Shown here piece by piece: positions 51,840-63,169 of a DNA stretch of 64,000 nt. The stretch spans positions 6,138,001 to 6,202,000 of the forward strand of contig CM082586.2 of the NCBI GenBank assembly GCA_040954595.2, written 5' to 3'. The notes below the pieces were generated by a model, which saw only the letters and a list, made by a program, of their open reading frames with translations, ran no database searches and was not told the origin of the DNA. The stretch is from Balanoglossus misakiensis. Its lineage: Eukaryota; Hemichordata. Numbering within the stretch: position 1 is the stretch's first letter; the number at the start of each line of letters is the position of its first letter. The position numbers and the translations under genes were made by a program.

Positions 51840-52941
51840 TGGAAATCTGAGTCCCCTGTGTTGCAGTGGTACCCGTGGTTTGAGTGTTATTTGTGCGGGT
51901 CATCGCCGTTGTATCTGGAGCAACCTTTGATTTTTTCGCAAAACAGGGGAAAAGCTTCACGAACTCTTTTCGAAAATTCTCGTTGAAGTAGGCATAGAGA
52001 ACAGGATTGATGCAGCTGTTGCAGAGGGATATCAGTACGGTGACGTTGACCGGTGTGTTTGAGAACAGCAAGGCGTGGTATGGAGGACTGGTTTCGTGTG
52101 TGTAGTATATTTGAAGGGAGTACAACGGCCCCCACGTGAGGGCGAACTGAACGACAACAAAGCTCAGCATCTTGACCGCTTTCTTTTTATTTCTATTAGA
52201 AGAGTTACTTGGCGATTTTCCGAACCACAGGGTCTTGATCATGATGCCGTACAGAATGCCCAATATGACTAAGGGTATGGCGTACAGAACACAGAAATAT
52301 TCAACTCGCATCCATTTGTCAATGTCCCGTCTAGTGACTGTGCATTTTTGATTGATTATAATTGTCGTGTTGCCAACTACTGCCGTGGTAGTTTGTATGC
52401 CGTGGTTTGCATACACCTGAATGGAGAACAGCGCGCACGTCAGCCAGATGACACCACATGAGATGAGGGCTTGTTGAACGGTCAATTTGGGCTTCAGTGG
52501 ATGGACAATAGCTCTGTATCGGTCAGCCCCGATGCATATCAACGAGAATGTCGTACCGCACATGGCGCAACTGTGTATGAAACTAGTGAAAAAGCACAGG
52601 CCAGGATCGGTCATCGTTCTGCCGTACGCAAAGTCCGCGATATGGATGGGCACGAAGGCGACGCCGATGATGAGATCGGAGATGGACAGCGATACGATGA
52701 ACACATTCGTTGCAGAATTCCTCAGCTTAGGTTGGCGAATGACGGCCACGATTACCCACACGTTTCCGACAATAATTAGAAGCATGAAGATGGTGCCAAT
52801 TATCGCCATCGCCAAGGGTGGTGTTGAGACTCTGGCTATCTCAGCGATAAACGCCATCCTCCATCTTAAGTACGCCATATATGACGGGTCACCAGCTGAT
52901 TCGGTCGACGTGGTATTTAGCATCGATGTTGCGTTCTCCAT
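51817..52941 (-). CDS. Receptor C: intronless class A GPCR, neuropeptide-receptor-like, 374 aa
   Basis: The third complete paralogue, in the same orientation as receptor B about 22 kb away. Sequons are N3 (NAT), N9 (NTT) and N191 in ECL2 (NTT). TM1 lies about 42-68, TM2 about 79-102 (D89), TM3 about 114-138, D140-R-Y, TM4 about 156-177, TM5 about 212-236, TM6 about 256-280 (TWGP) and TM7 about 297-317 with NPVLY at 312-316. C116 and C200 are the disulfide pair, and C333 is a likely palmitoyl site after FNENFRKEF. The central coding region is nearly identical to receptor B in nucleotides, synonymous sites included. The first 25 and last 35 residues differ strongly. The tail is rich in Thr and Ser, typical of arrestin-binding tails. 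The last codons and the stop lie in a 33-bp direct repeat. GPCR identity is certain; the ligand is unknown. Confidence 0.95.
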   Translation of the reverse strand: MENATSMLNTTSTESAGDPSYMAYLRWRMAFIAEIARVSTPPLAMAIIGTIFMLLIIVGNVWVIVAVIRQPKLRNSATNVFIVSLSISDLIIGVAFVPIHIADFAYGRTMTDPGLCFFTSFIHSCAMCGTTFSLICIGADRYRAIVHPLKPKLTVQQALISCGVIWLTCALFSIQVYANHGIQTTTAVVGNTTIIINQKCTVTRRDIDKWMRVEYFCVLYAIPLVILGILYGIMIKTLWFGKSPSNSSNRNKKKAVKMLSFVVVQFALTWGPLYSLQIYYTHETSPPYHALLFSNTPVNVTVLISLCNSCINPVLYAYFNENFRKEFVKLFPCFAKKSKVAPDTTAMTRTNNTQTTGTTATQGTQISTVSSTAT

Positions 52942-52951
52942 TGTTGTTCAA

Positions 52952-52980
52952 CTGAAGCCGAAAGAAACAAACTAAAGAAA
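52952..52980 (-). promoter_or_regulatory. Splice acceptor 5' of receptor C
   Basis: On the minus strand a pyrimidine-rich tract ends in GGCTTCAG (AG at 52953-52952), ten bases before the ATG. As in receptors A and B, this implies an intron in the 5' UTR. Confidence 0.55.
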
Positions 52981-54002
52981 ATTAACATTGATAAAAAGTT
53001 CTTACATGTTTAACGGAGAACGAATAAGGTATTCAAATGCCACACATGAATCCAGCATCAGGATCCATTCATTGAATGTTTATACATGCAACAGGAGTGA
53101 TACATTCAGCATATAACATGCAGCAGTAGGATAAAACTGGAGATTGTCGCTTTATCTTAAATCATCATGTCTGCCATGGTACTTTAATATATTAAATATG
53201 TGCAATAAGTAAATCTACCAAACACGGCTGTTCCCCAACATGAGACAAACTCGCATACAGAAGGATACCTTCAATAAAGCTGACACATGTCGACAGACAA
53301 CTGGTCGGTTAGGAATGTGCAATGCAGTGTCGTGAAACACGAATAATTTGCAGCACACAACAAGTGCAAGTAAATCCTATTTAAGTGTCCCGTGAGTTAA
53401 AGTTACAAGTGGAAGGTAAAAAGCTACCTGTCTGTAAGTAACTAATTACCTACCTGTTTCAGTATCTGTGCATTTGCAAACTTTCAGTTATAGGGTGTTG
53501 GTTGTCAGAGGTCTGTATCTTGATATCAGCTATCAGTGCAGGCGAGGCATCATTGTACGGTATGCTAATAACTCGTGATGTTAGTTCCACTGCATACGTT
53601 ACACGGGGGCACACAACCGAATTCTGCAACACAATCGAAATGTTACTCAGAAAAGAAACGTAACTTCAACTGAATGCATTTAACAGACAGGCAATGATAT
53701 TCTCGGAAACCACATCACTTGCGAATGATGAGACTTCAGCACGCCTGCTCCCCACGCGTTTGATGGTCGCCACGATGTGTGGAATTGCTTCTTGCTCCCT
53801 GTTCCGTTATATACGTGTCGTTGTCAAGACAACGTCACAAACACTTTAATGTTTCGTTGTAAAGGGCATTGTGGTGAAACACAACGATAGCAATTTCGTT
53901 ACAACTGCGCATTGAATACTTACAACTTAAACCAAGCCAAAGATCATTCCATTCGGGGTTTTTTTCATTTACTAGAGTAACAGTGATCACCCCTCGTGCA
54001 GT
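52981..54002. other. 5' flank of receptor C
   Basis: Expected to contain the 5' UTR intron and promoter of receptor C. I could not identify specific elements. Confidence 0.35.
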
Positions 54003-54093
54003 TCACCCTTCCCCCACTATGGTCCAGTCCAAACCCATTGTTATCTATAGTAAGGTGTACCTATAAAGATGGAACCGGGGGGGGGGGGTGTAG
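54003..54093. mobile_element. Palindromic mini-element, copy 2
   Basis: Shares TTCACCCTTCCCCC, TATGGTCCAGTCCAAACCCATTG-type order and GATGGAACCGGGG with the copies at 44291 and 60187. The right end has expanded into a long pure G run (about 54077-54088). Confidence 0.7.
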
Positions 54094-54314
54094 AGGGCCG
54101 ATCACCGATCTGAATTCCATTGATTGCTTGAATATCGTAAGGAGTGCTTAAACTAATACAGCAACAAAAGATCAAATGGAAAGCAGAAACTTGTTCTTGT
54201 GAAACACATGCATGGTGAATACCCATTATAAACTTTATATATTTTCCTTTGGTGTGTTTTGACTTCAAACGTGCAGCATCTTGTTTCAAATGAAAATGCA
54301 ATTTCACGTTAAAT

Positions 54315-54393
54315 GGATAAATGTCAAAGCCTGTGTACGTATTAGTTAGCCTGATTACTGGATACATGCCCCGAGTCTGCTTCTTGGCGCCGC
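54315..54393 (+). repeat. Diverged interspersed repeat, copy 2
   Basis: The partner of 31547-31624 (see that entry). It begins about 220 bases after a palindromic mini-element; no such neighbour is seen at 31547. Confidence 0.55.
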
Positions 54394-55090
54394 CACAGGC
54401 ACACAGGAATATACCGGGAAGCACACCATTATATGAAGCCACTCAAACATGCAACACTGACTTTTTCTCTCCTGGCGGTTGCTGAATGCTGGTAAGAACA
54501 GAAGTTATAGCCAGTGTGTAATGGTGGGGGATTTGGAAACGTCAGTGCTGACATTTAGTATGAGGAAACATATTGCTAATCATAACAAGAAATCGTGAGG
54601 CCATCATTGACATTCTATCAACCTATGTGGCATTAAAACAGATATACCCATGTGTCGTTTTATTATCTGTTTCATATATGCACTAATGCTATATGTAAAC
54701 TTTGTGTGTTACTGCTGTTCTCAGAGGGGAAATTAAATACGTGCGTAATATAGGTTGCACGCGAGGGCTAATGTTTTAACGTCGCGTTATAAATGCAATG
54801 GAGTGGAGATAAACTTTTATCTTCAAAAGCAAAGTATAAAACGCATTTCTGTATTATAAAGTACTATAGCTTTTATTCTGTTTCCCTTATGTCGTTATGA
54901 TGATTCCATTTCACCTAATTGGGCGGCACAAATGTCGCAGATCACAAGGAACTGTTTTACCAGAGAGTGGATAAATTGCCCTTTACTACTTAATGGCACA
55001 TTACTTACGTCTCTCATCGATGAATCTGATTTGAATGTTTACTGCACACAACATACACTATGTATGTACTGCACCCATTTTGCAGTGATC

Positions 55091-55168
55091 AAAGGTGTAC
55101 AGTCACATTTAGCCGCAGTTTCCACAGAAAGTTGAGATCTAGCAAACTATGGGTGATTGTACACCTTT
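55091..55168. repeat. Small inverted repeat, 16-bp arms
   Basis: AAAGGTGTACAGTCAC at 55091-55106 is the inverse of GTGATTGTACACCTTT at 55153-55168 with one mismatch. The size, 78 bases, resembles a minimal MITE or a structured RNA. Confidence 0.75.
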
Positions 55169-57563
55169 AATTGTAGAAAGAGAAAAAAGGCTGTTGGGAT
55201 AGGTTCTTTGCTTAATGTTTGAACAATGTCCTGCAAGTTACAACACAGCAATGGGAGATGATGTTTTTGCACCGACTGTGAAACAAGATACACGCGACTT
55301 TATGACCAACTTGTCCTAGGGTAATAATAATCGTTCGCCGTTGACATAACAATAGCAACAATTACTTGATGTATTATTACGTACAACGCATTTTATCGAT
55401 CTACCACTTTATTCTAAGAACTGTAGTAGTATATTAGCTAGAACTCAAACGGCAATTGATTGGGATACTGTAATTCACTAAACCTGATAGTGCATCTTTG
55501 CAAATTTTACTTCAAAGAGTTTAATAAAGTTTCGCTTTTGCACGTTCTTGCTTTAAATTAATTGTAGGCATAAAACTGCGTCGATATTGACATTAAATAC
55601 CTTTGTTGGACTTATTTGCATCACCTGTATTTCCACATGGAAACAAGGTATATTCGAACTAATACATTTCTGGGCTAATTTTTTCCATCTATTATCTATC
55701 AAATGTGAACTTCCACTTATTTTAATGTAATATCCTGATATTTGATATTCGTATGTAATGAATACAGTAATAAGCAACTTAACTTGTTTTACATTTTGTG
55801 AAAATTTCAAGTTAATGACTACTGTTTATTGTAACTGTTTTCTCAAACTTCTATATGTAAGGCTATGGAATGGGACAATCATGCTCTGAGCTTCTGGGTA
55901 GTCATCTACCTTAAGCATATCTTTTCCGACGCCATGACGACAAGATGGCTTGGATTCCATTACGTTGATGTTCCAACAACGAAACCATCTGTAGTGCGGT
56001 ATTTTACGCATGATGGCACAGGCTAAGTAAGAGCAATCTTTGTAAGTAACTCAGTAAAATGGAAGTCACTAGAAGTTTCAGTATCACCAGTCGTAAAACG
56101 GTATATCAACTTCCACCATTTTCCAGATGGCTGCACACCGCAGATCGCAAAAATTACGAACATGCCGCGCCCTTTGCACTAGCACGTAATACACAGGTAA
56201 CTGCCAGCCATGTCTATTTAACTAAGTTGTCATGCAAATCGAGATCAAGCGAGGTTAATTCAACAGAGAAGATGTGAGCGGTCTGTCGAACAACCAGCTG
56301 TTGCAAAAGCTGTGGACGGCAGATATCTGCCGCATTTGTCTGGAAACTTATGAATGCTAACAACACTCTCACTCCCTTTCCGTTCCTGTGAAGACTTGAA
56401 CATGGCAAATGCTTTCAACTTTCAAGCCTGAATGCTAAGCTTCACTCTCAGACTACCTTAATGCAGAATGAAGTTTAACAGGAAGAAAGCAGGCATGGGC
56501 CAGTAAACCTCTGTAAAATCATGTTAATAGCTCTAAAGAAAACGACGCTGTCCATGCAAGATTACTGTCTCATCACGGCCTTTGCATCTCTTTGGCAGCA
56601 TGTCTTCAGGCAAAGACAGTTTCATTAAGTTAAAAGGAACATTCTCCCCAAAACCGATTTTACACGGTGCAGATTCTATGCACCAAGATCTCAGAATTTA
56701 ATTTGAAAGCAATTTGTGGAAATTTTAATCTCGCCTTTCTTCGTAGAACGTTTCGCCTGAGGGACGATTGCCAGACCCATGTACCACTTAATACTAACAG
56801 AGCGCCCAAGAAGGCCACAACTTCATCCGAATTTACTTTATTCATTCAAGCCAATTGTGAATGGTTTCCAGTTATTTCACTTCCACACTGCTGAAATTTG
56901 TGCTCCACTTGATCTTTTTGTGGATGAGAGAGTCGTGGGATTCGTAATCGCCAGCCAACAACATTTCAATTCCATTCCGCACCATTTCGATTAGGATTTC
57001 AATCAGATCACTTATTGTGCTTAAAAGGAAAGGTCGAGTAATGCGGGACGCCACTCAAATAAACAATTGGTGCAACAGCTACCATGAATGCATTACAAAG
57101 TGTATATTTGCTTCCAGAAGTTAAAAGTTGTAGCCATTTTTGAGGTTAAGTTTTATCACACGCAATAAATTCTTAGAAGAAATTCATTTGTGATCAAAGT
57201 GTTGACAGTTATAGGGTGAGATATTGCGAATGAGATAAACAGATGATGAACACCTTAATACTGAAACATGATAATAGGAGTGTTACCGAAACAATCTTAC
57301 AGCTGAGTCATCATCATGTGTCAGATTTCTACTGAAGGTGGTAACATTGCATTTATTACAGGAATAGTTAGTATAGAACCCAGATTCACTCTGTTTGTCA
57401 GCTGATCTCCTCTTCATTTTCATATATGTTTGTGAATAGGGAATAATGCGTGGGATGTGCAGTAACTTTAAATGTAGTCTCTTGTAATCTCTCTCTCTCA
57501 TACACACACACACTCTTGCTTTGAATATTTTTGTCTATATACACACAGACAACCTCTACAGCG

Positions 57564-57593
57564 GATACTCCAAAGACAGATACTCCAAAGACA
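57564..57593. repeat. 15-bp perfect tandem duplication
   Basis: GATACTCCAAAGACA occurs twice in a row. Confidence 0.95.
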
Positions 57594-60186
57594 GTGAAGT
57601 CTTGATGGTAACCCGGAGTGTGCGAGACAACGTAACACTTTAAAAGATCAGCATGATCTCGGCTGACTCAATGGACACCTGCAGGCAAAACCCTTTCAAT
57701 ATTTGCATCCATTAATATGCCCTTTTACTTCATGAGTAACATCCTGGAGTACTAATAAACCATTCTTACACGGCCTCCTAAACCAGCATGACCGCAGAAT
57801 GTAAAAAGTCACGCTTGCAGAGAAACAACTTTTCGTGCTGGGCTTTGTAACATTCATATGTGCTCTTCACGTTGAACTCATCACAGATTGTCGCTATGAT
57901 ATATCTTTCTTGCGAAAACAACATTTTCGTTGAAATTTTCAAGATCACAATTTTTCTCACGGCAATATTGATTGAATTTTCATTGTATTTATCACTGCCT
58001 GGACTTAGGTGAAAATGAACTTGGTTTTAGTATACTGTGTGTGCAATATGCACATAAACGAAAATAACTAATATTTAGACTACAGGTGAATGACTCCTCT
58101 TCATCCTGTTTACTTCATCACCAGTTTCCTGTGGCTTTTATTTTAAAACTTTTCTGGGGCGTTGTCATGGCTTTGTATCGAGCTTCCTGTATCCCCTTAA
58201 GGCCGGAAAAATCCCCACTGTAAAATTCAAGAATTTCCGCAATTTTGTGATGATGTATGCACTTGACTTATTTTTGTAAGCCGAAACTGCCGTTTGTCAA
58301 TACAAGATACATCGTTGGTGGGCGACGTATGCATTAATGTCAGTTACAGTCAAGATAAGCTGACATTACCCTTTATACATTATATGTTAAAGCTGGTAAG
58401 CTGACTGCATTATCTGCTGAAGCTTAATGTAAGTGTAATACATGCTTTTGGATAAATCTTGAAAGAAGTTACTTGTCCAATCATGCAATATTTTTTTTTC
58501 CAACACGCATAAAAGGTCCATTAAAGTAACACAATACAGGATACTAAAACAGTCAGTCAATCAATCAAGACAGAGGAATTGGTGTAAATTCTAAAATTTA
58601 TAGTATGAATCCACAAGCATAAAATCTATATTGGTATAGAACAAAGTCATTTGATGAATAGGTATATAGCTCACGACACCTGCCACAAAAGTCTGTCTAC
58701 AGTAACCTTGACAATCCGAATTAGAATTCTCTTTCATATTATCCTAAATGTTTGCATTGGAAGGATTGTATTGATCTTACATTGGAAATGGTACACTTTA
58801 TGAAGGAAATCTTTCGGACCCAAAGTCATTTAAAGTATTTTATTACGATACAACCAAACTACGCCCATCTTTTAATTTGAAAGACTAGTGTTACATTGCA
58901 GTAATGCATTATCACACAAAACATGAATATATATTTCATGGTCAAGTAATCGATCATCCGAAATTCAATCTGGTGTTTAATAACAGCACCGGAAGATTGA
59001 TTCGATTCCAACGCAAATCTCAGTAAACTTCCAGGGAAATATTACACCCTGACGATTCCCATGGTGAGAAAAAGCTGGAATCCAAGACGATTTCAGAAAA
59101 TGCACACACATTATTTCACTATATTCTTTGTCACGTACTTCTTTAAAAAGGGTGCCCAGTTAAGCTGATGACACGTAAGTATAGCATACAGACTACGTGT
59201 CTTGTGCACGAAGTCGCTCTTGCTGTTTGCCCACCTCTCTTGGCCTTTGTGTGACGATGTATAAAATAAACGTGCTCTACCAAAGATGCACAAATGGAAC
59301 AGATTCACATTGACAAGGGCTTAATTGCTTGGTTAGTATTCTATGACACGATTCAAAACCAAACTTTCCTATTCATGTTGCATATGATACCATTGCTTTA
59401 AATGCATGCACATCTAGATAACTTTTTTTCTTTCGATTAGAATTGTAAGTGGTGAAATTGGCAGATAAAGAGAATACGACCATTAATACAAGTTTGGAGA
59501 TTTTACAAGGGATAGAGAGAAAATGATAGACTGACACAGTCTTATCAGGTTCGATCAAACTTGGCGTGTGCTCTCATCTCAGTGAGGGGGATATCATCTA
59601 TCGCTACTGCAGCGTTGGTTGATTGACTGCCCTAACAGGGCAGGGATCTCTGAAGGTTGGACACTATATCTACAGGCAGTTTAAACTCACGCTCAAAGGT
59701 GAAACATCAATTTGATTCTTATTCCATGTGCTTCTTATCTTTAGCTTCTGGGCAGGGAATGTGGCATAGCACTGTGCTAACCATGAACTCTCCCCTAAAT
59801 GGTGAAACGTGAAGTGCACGGCCAACTACAAGGTGACTGAAAACCATGGCAACATATTAAGGAGATGAATTTGTGTTCTCTTGAATACAACAATCGCATC
59901 ATAGGATTATCTCTCGCACTTGACTTCCCTTGTAGACCACAATAGGCGAGGAGAATAATGTCAGAGCGTATTTTATGACTTCATTCAGTTGTTTCTTTCT
60001 TTAGTATTTATGAAAGGGCCATAATATTTCTGCTTCGGTTTCACAAGCACGCACTCGGTGAGTCGATAAAGGTAACGTTACGTCGGTCAATCTGCTCCAG
60101 TTGTTTTCCTCAGTGTTACTCATATCGAAATATTGGAGCGGAATGTAGCACCATATTCATAACCTGGAAACGATGAGTTTCATTTT

Positions 60187-60272
60187 AACCCTTTCCTCTC
60201 CATGGTTCATTCCAAACCCATTATTATCTACTGTAATTTTTGACCTCTAAAGATAGAACTGGGGGTGAAAGA
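60187..60272. mobile_element. Palindromic mini-element, copy 3
   Basis: AACCCTTTCCTCTCCATGG at the left and GAACTGGGGGTGAAAGA at the right are inverted repeats. The internal CCAAACCCATT and ATCTA blocks match the copies at 44291 and 54003. Confidence 0.75.
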
Positions 60273-60584
60273 TTTAAACCATGTAAACTGATATGTAACA
60301 TGACGCTCATTAACTTTTAATATCCATATAGATTAAATGTCCACGCCATCATCTCTCGACGTTAACACATACGTTCATCACGAAATCTCTATAAAAGTAC
60401 CAAAAATAAACATTTATGCCATGTATTTATATTTTTCTTTTGGCGAGTGCTCTTGCCAGAGACTACATAACTAATATGCATTTGTGTCATTGACAGAACT
60501 GACATGCGAATTTACATTGACATATTATATTCATTAATTAATTCATTGAATTGATTTTATCATCTGTTTTTGGAAACTAATGAT

Positions 60585-60619
60585 AATCATCATCATCGTT
60601 ATCATCATCATCATCATCG
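60585..60619. repeat. (ATC)n microsatellite
   Basis: About eleven ATC units with one interruption (GTT). Confidence 0.95.
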
Positions 60620-60681
60620 CAATAAACTTTAACACAAGAAACATGTTAAAAGCACGACATCTCTGACAAATATTACAGTTT

Positions 60682-60960
60682 TCAACTGCAGTCTGATAAA
60701 AGCTTTTTTGTCTTGCGTAAACGATTTGCCCTGCATTTCATGGATTCATGGACAGCAGCCTGACAGAGAAAATAAACCTCGCAATTCGCTATTTTATGCA
60801 GCCCATCTCTGCAATGCTTCGTCACATTGTTTATTGTACCTGTGAAAATAATCTTATCGGGATGCATGCCGCAAACTAAACAGAAACCTTTACCCATGTA
60901 ATATTTCTCTTCTGGCATATGTTGTTGCAATCTGCCGAGGCACATATGTTGTGAAGCCAC
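60682..60960 (-). other. Cysteine-rich reading frame, 92 codons, doubtful gene
   Basis: An open frame with eight cysteines, including a CLVC pair near residue 27 followed by well-spaced cysteines and histidines (KHC, NC, FLC, KC), then a basic stretch RANRLRKTKK. The spacing could suit a small zinc-binding or disulfide-rich fold. The frame opens with GTG, the first ATG is codon 6, and there is no signal peptide or paralogue in the window. I do not recognise it. It may be an exon fragment, an old transposon remnant or chance. Confidence 0.15.
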
Positions 60961-63081
60961 AGAGAAGATAGATCAACTGAGTCAATTATTAAAAATGAAA
61001 TATATATGCAAAACAAAATGAATTAACATTTAATTTATATTTCGATAATTGAGTGTCATTTTTGGAAGATCATCACCGGTAGATATCACTTTATATATTA
61101 GTCTGTTTCAACATTCATTTCGATTCTAATCTGAACAAATTTACTTTCCAGTTGATCTGTATACCAAGTTTTCAACTAGTAATATTTTAAAATATTTTGC
61201 TGTTCTGACAAAGAAAATATTTTAAATGAATGGACACTGTTTTGCGTAAAGTACGACACGCATGAAAATAAGTAGGATCTGCATGAGAATATGCCTGTGC
61301 CAAAGGAAAATATCAACTGGAGAAAACCCTGTTACCCCAGCTTTGTAACAGACCAAACAAATGCTAGCCAATAATACAAAGCACAATGGAAAAGGAAGAT
61401 AGTCTTGAATTTGTACACACGTACCTGCTGAACATTGGTCGGTGACTGAAACGAGATGCACTGACTCAGCACGAACAGTAAGAGAGAAATGTTGCGTCGG
61501 AAACTGGCAAAGGTAATATAAAGCGATATCAAACATGTGACGGGCTATGACGTGGCATGTTTTCTGGTATCCATGCCAACTAAACGATAACATAACAAAT
61601 CCGCACACATACAACTGTTTAAACGTGTGCACTGATATTTCAGGGGTACAAACTTTGATATTTAATCATAGTATATTTTTATTGCTTTTTTGTCTTTAGA
61701 AAAACATCAATATACACATGTACATGCAGCTTTACTTCAATAATGAAATATATGCTTTATGTATATGTATACGCAAATATGATTGTATATGTACATGTAT
61801 GTACCCGGTATGTATGTATGTATGTATGAGCGTACATGCTGAGCCATGGGACAACTTTTTAGTTTTCTGCTTGTAAACTTTGCAGCATCAGAAAACATTC
61901 GTGTGGTTGTATGCAGCTTTGCCAACGCATTAGAATGTCAGTAAAAACCACATACCTAAAAAGCTAACTGACCTTTGACAGGTCAGCGGACTTTTATCTT
62001 GTAGGTTATACTTGTCAATCAAAGAAAGATATCGTGAAATTAACAGTGTACGAGTTTCTTTGTTCAAAAAGGGAACAATATTAAGTGAAAATCGACTTTT
62101 GAAGACGATATGGACAAAAATTGGATTGTGGGATGAATAATATGATTAAGACTGGGAATTGTGAGTTTTGTATTCAATTCAACGCTTGTAATGCCACAAT
62201 AATTGTGAGCATTTCACCAATAAAGCCTGTAATTGCTTTTCCTTCTATTTTTATAGCCTTTCATACAGATGGGTATCATATGCTGTCCCTGGTGGAATTT
62301 TCTGGACACATTAAATTAAAGTTTCCTTTCACTGAAAAAACCTTCATGAATTCCACATAGGTTAATTGAAATAAGAACCAGCAAACAATTGGGACACAGA
62401 ATTACAAGGGCATTCTCAAGTCTGTCGCTCATTGCAAAGTACATTGCATCTTGTAAAGGGCCCATGACAAAAAATCAATCTGTACCAAACGCCTACACAT
62501 ATATACATACATGTTATACATATACACATGCAAGCCTTTATTCTTTTTTATATCATTTGTACATGCCATCTTTTTGTGCTGACACCACCTTTCCATTGCA
62601 GAAACACAGACAATAATACTGTATTGGCACCACATGTAGGTATGTACGAAAATCATTAAATCGAACAGCGATTGAAAGCAGGACAGAGCGTGGCGCATGT
62701 CTGTAACATCAAAACAAACTTGATCAAAATTTTAAGGAGACGTTTGGCCTTGAAGGGCCCGGTCGGTTTGTTTAGCCAACGCGGCTGAATAATCCGCGAT
62801 TGATTTTTGCGCACACAGGATCGCGTGCAGCTATCGTTGCAGGGCTGGGCATTGATTTTGCTGCATTCAATGTGAGATGGACTTTACCTTGTCGACCCCA
62901 GGAGAGACATCTTAATTCAGAGAAATGAATGGATTCATATCTTGCTCATTTGATTGTGAAAGCACCTGCACCAGGTGAGTGTCTTAGGCCATCTAAAGAG
63001 TGTCGGCGGAGTACAGCACAGTGACGCCACTATACACTGTATCTTTATTTTACCCACATCTATTGTACCTCTATGATAAGA

Positions 63082-63169
63082 TAGCAACTAGTCGGTTGAT
63101 ACTATAAAGACCCTTAAGGTAACTATAGCAACTGGCCAATTGATACTATAAGTGCCTCTAACTATTTGG
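63082..63169. repeat. 44-bp tandem duplication
   Basis: TAGCAACT followed by TTGATACTATAA recurs after 44 bases with several substitutions, so this is an older duplication. Confidence 0.8.

Larger units (their letters stand above)
54394..60186. other. Intergenic, nothing supported apart from small repeats
   Basis: Short frames without recognisable features. No RNA gene seen. Confidence 0.4.
60273..63081. other. Intergenic, nothing firmly supported
   Basis: Contains the doubtful cysteine-rich frame, an ATC trinucleotide run and alternating TATG/TACA low-complexity stretches near 61750-61830 and 62498-62530. Confidence 0.4.
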
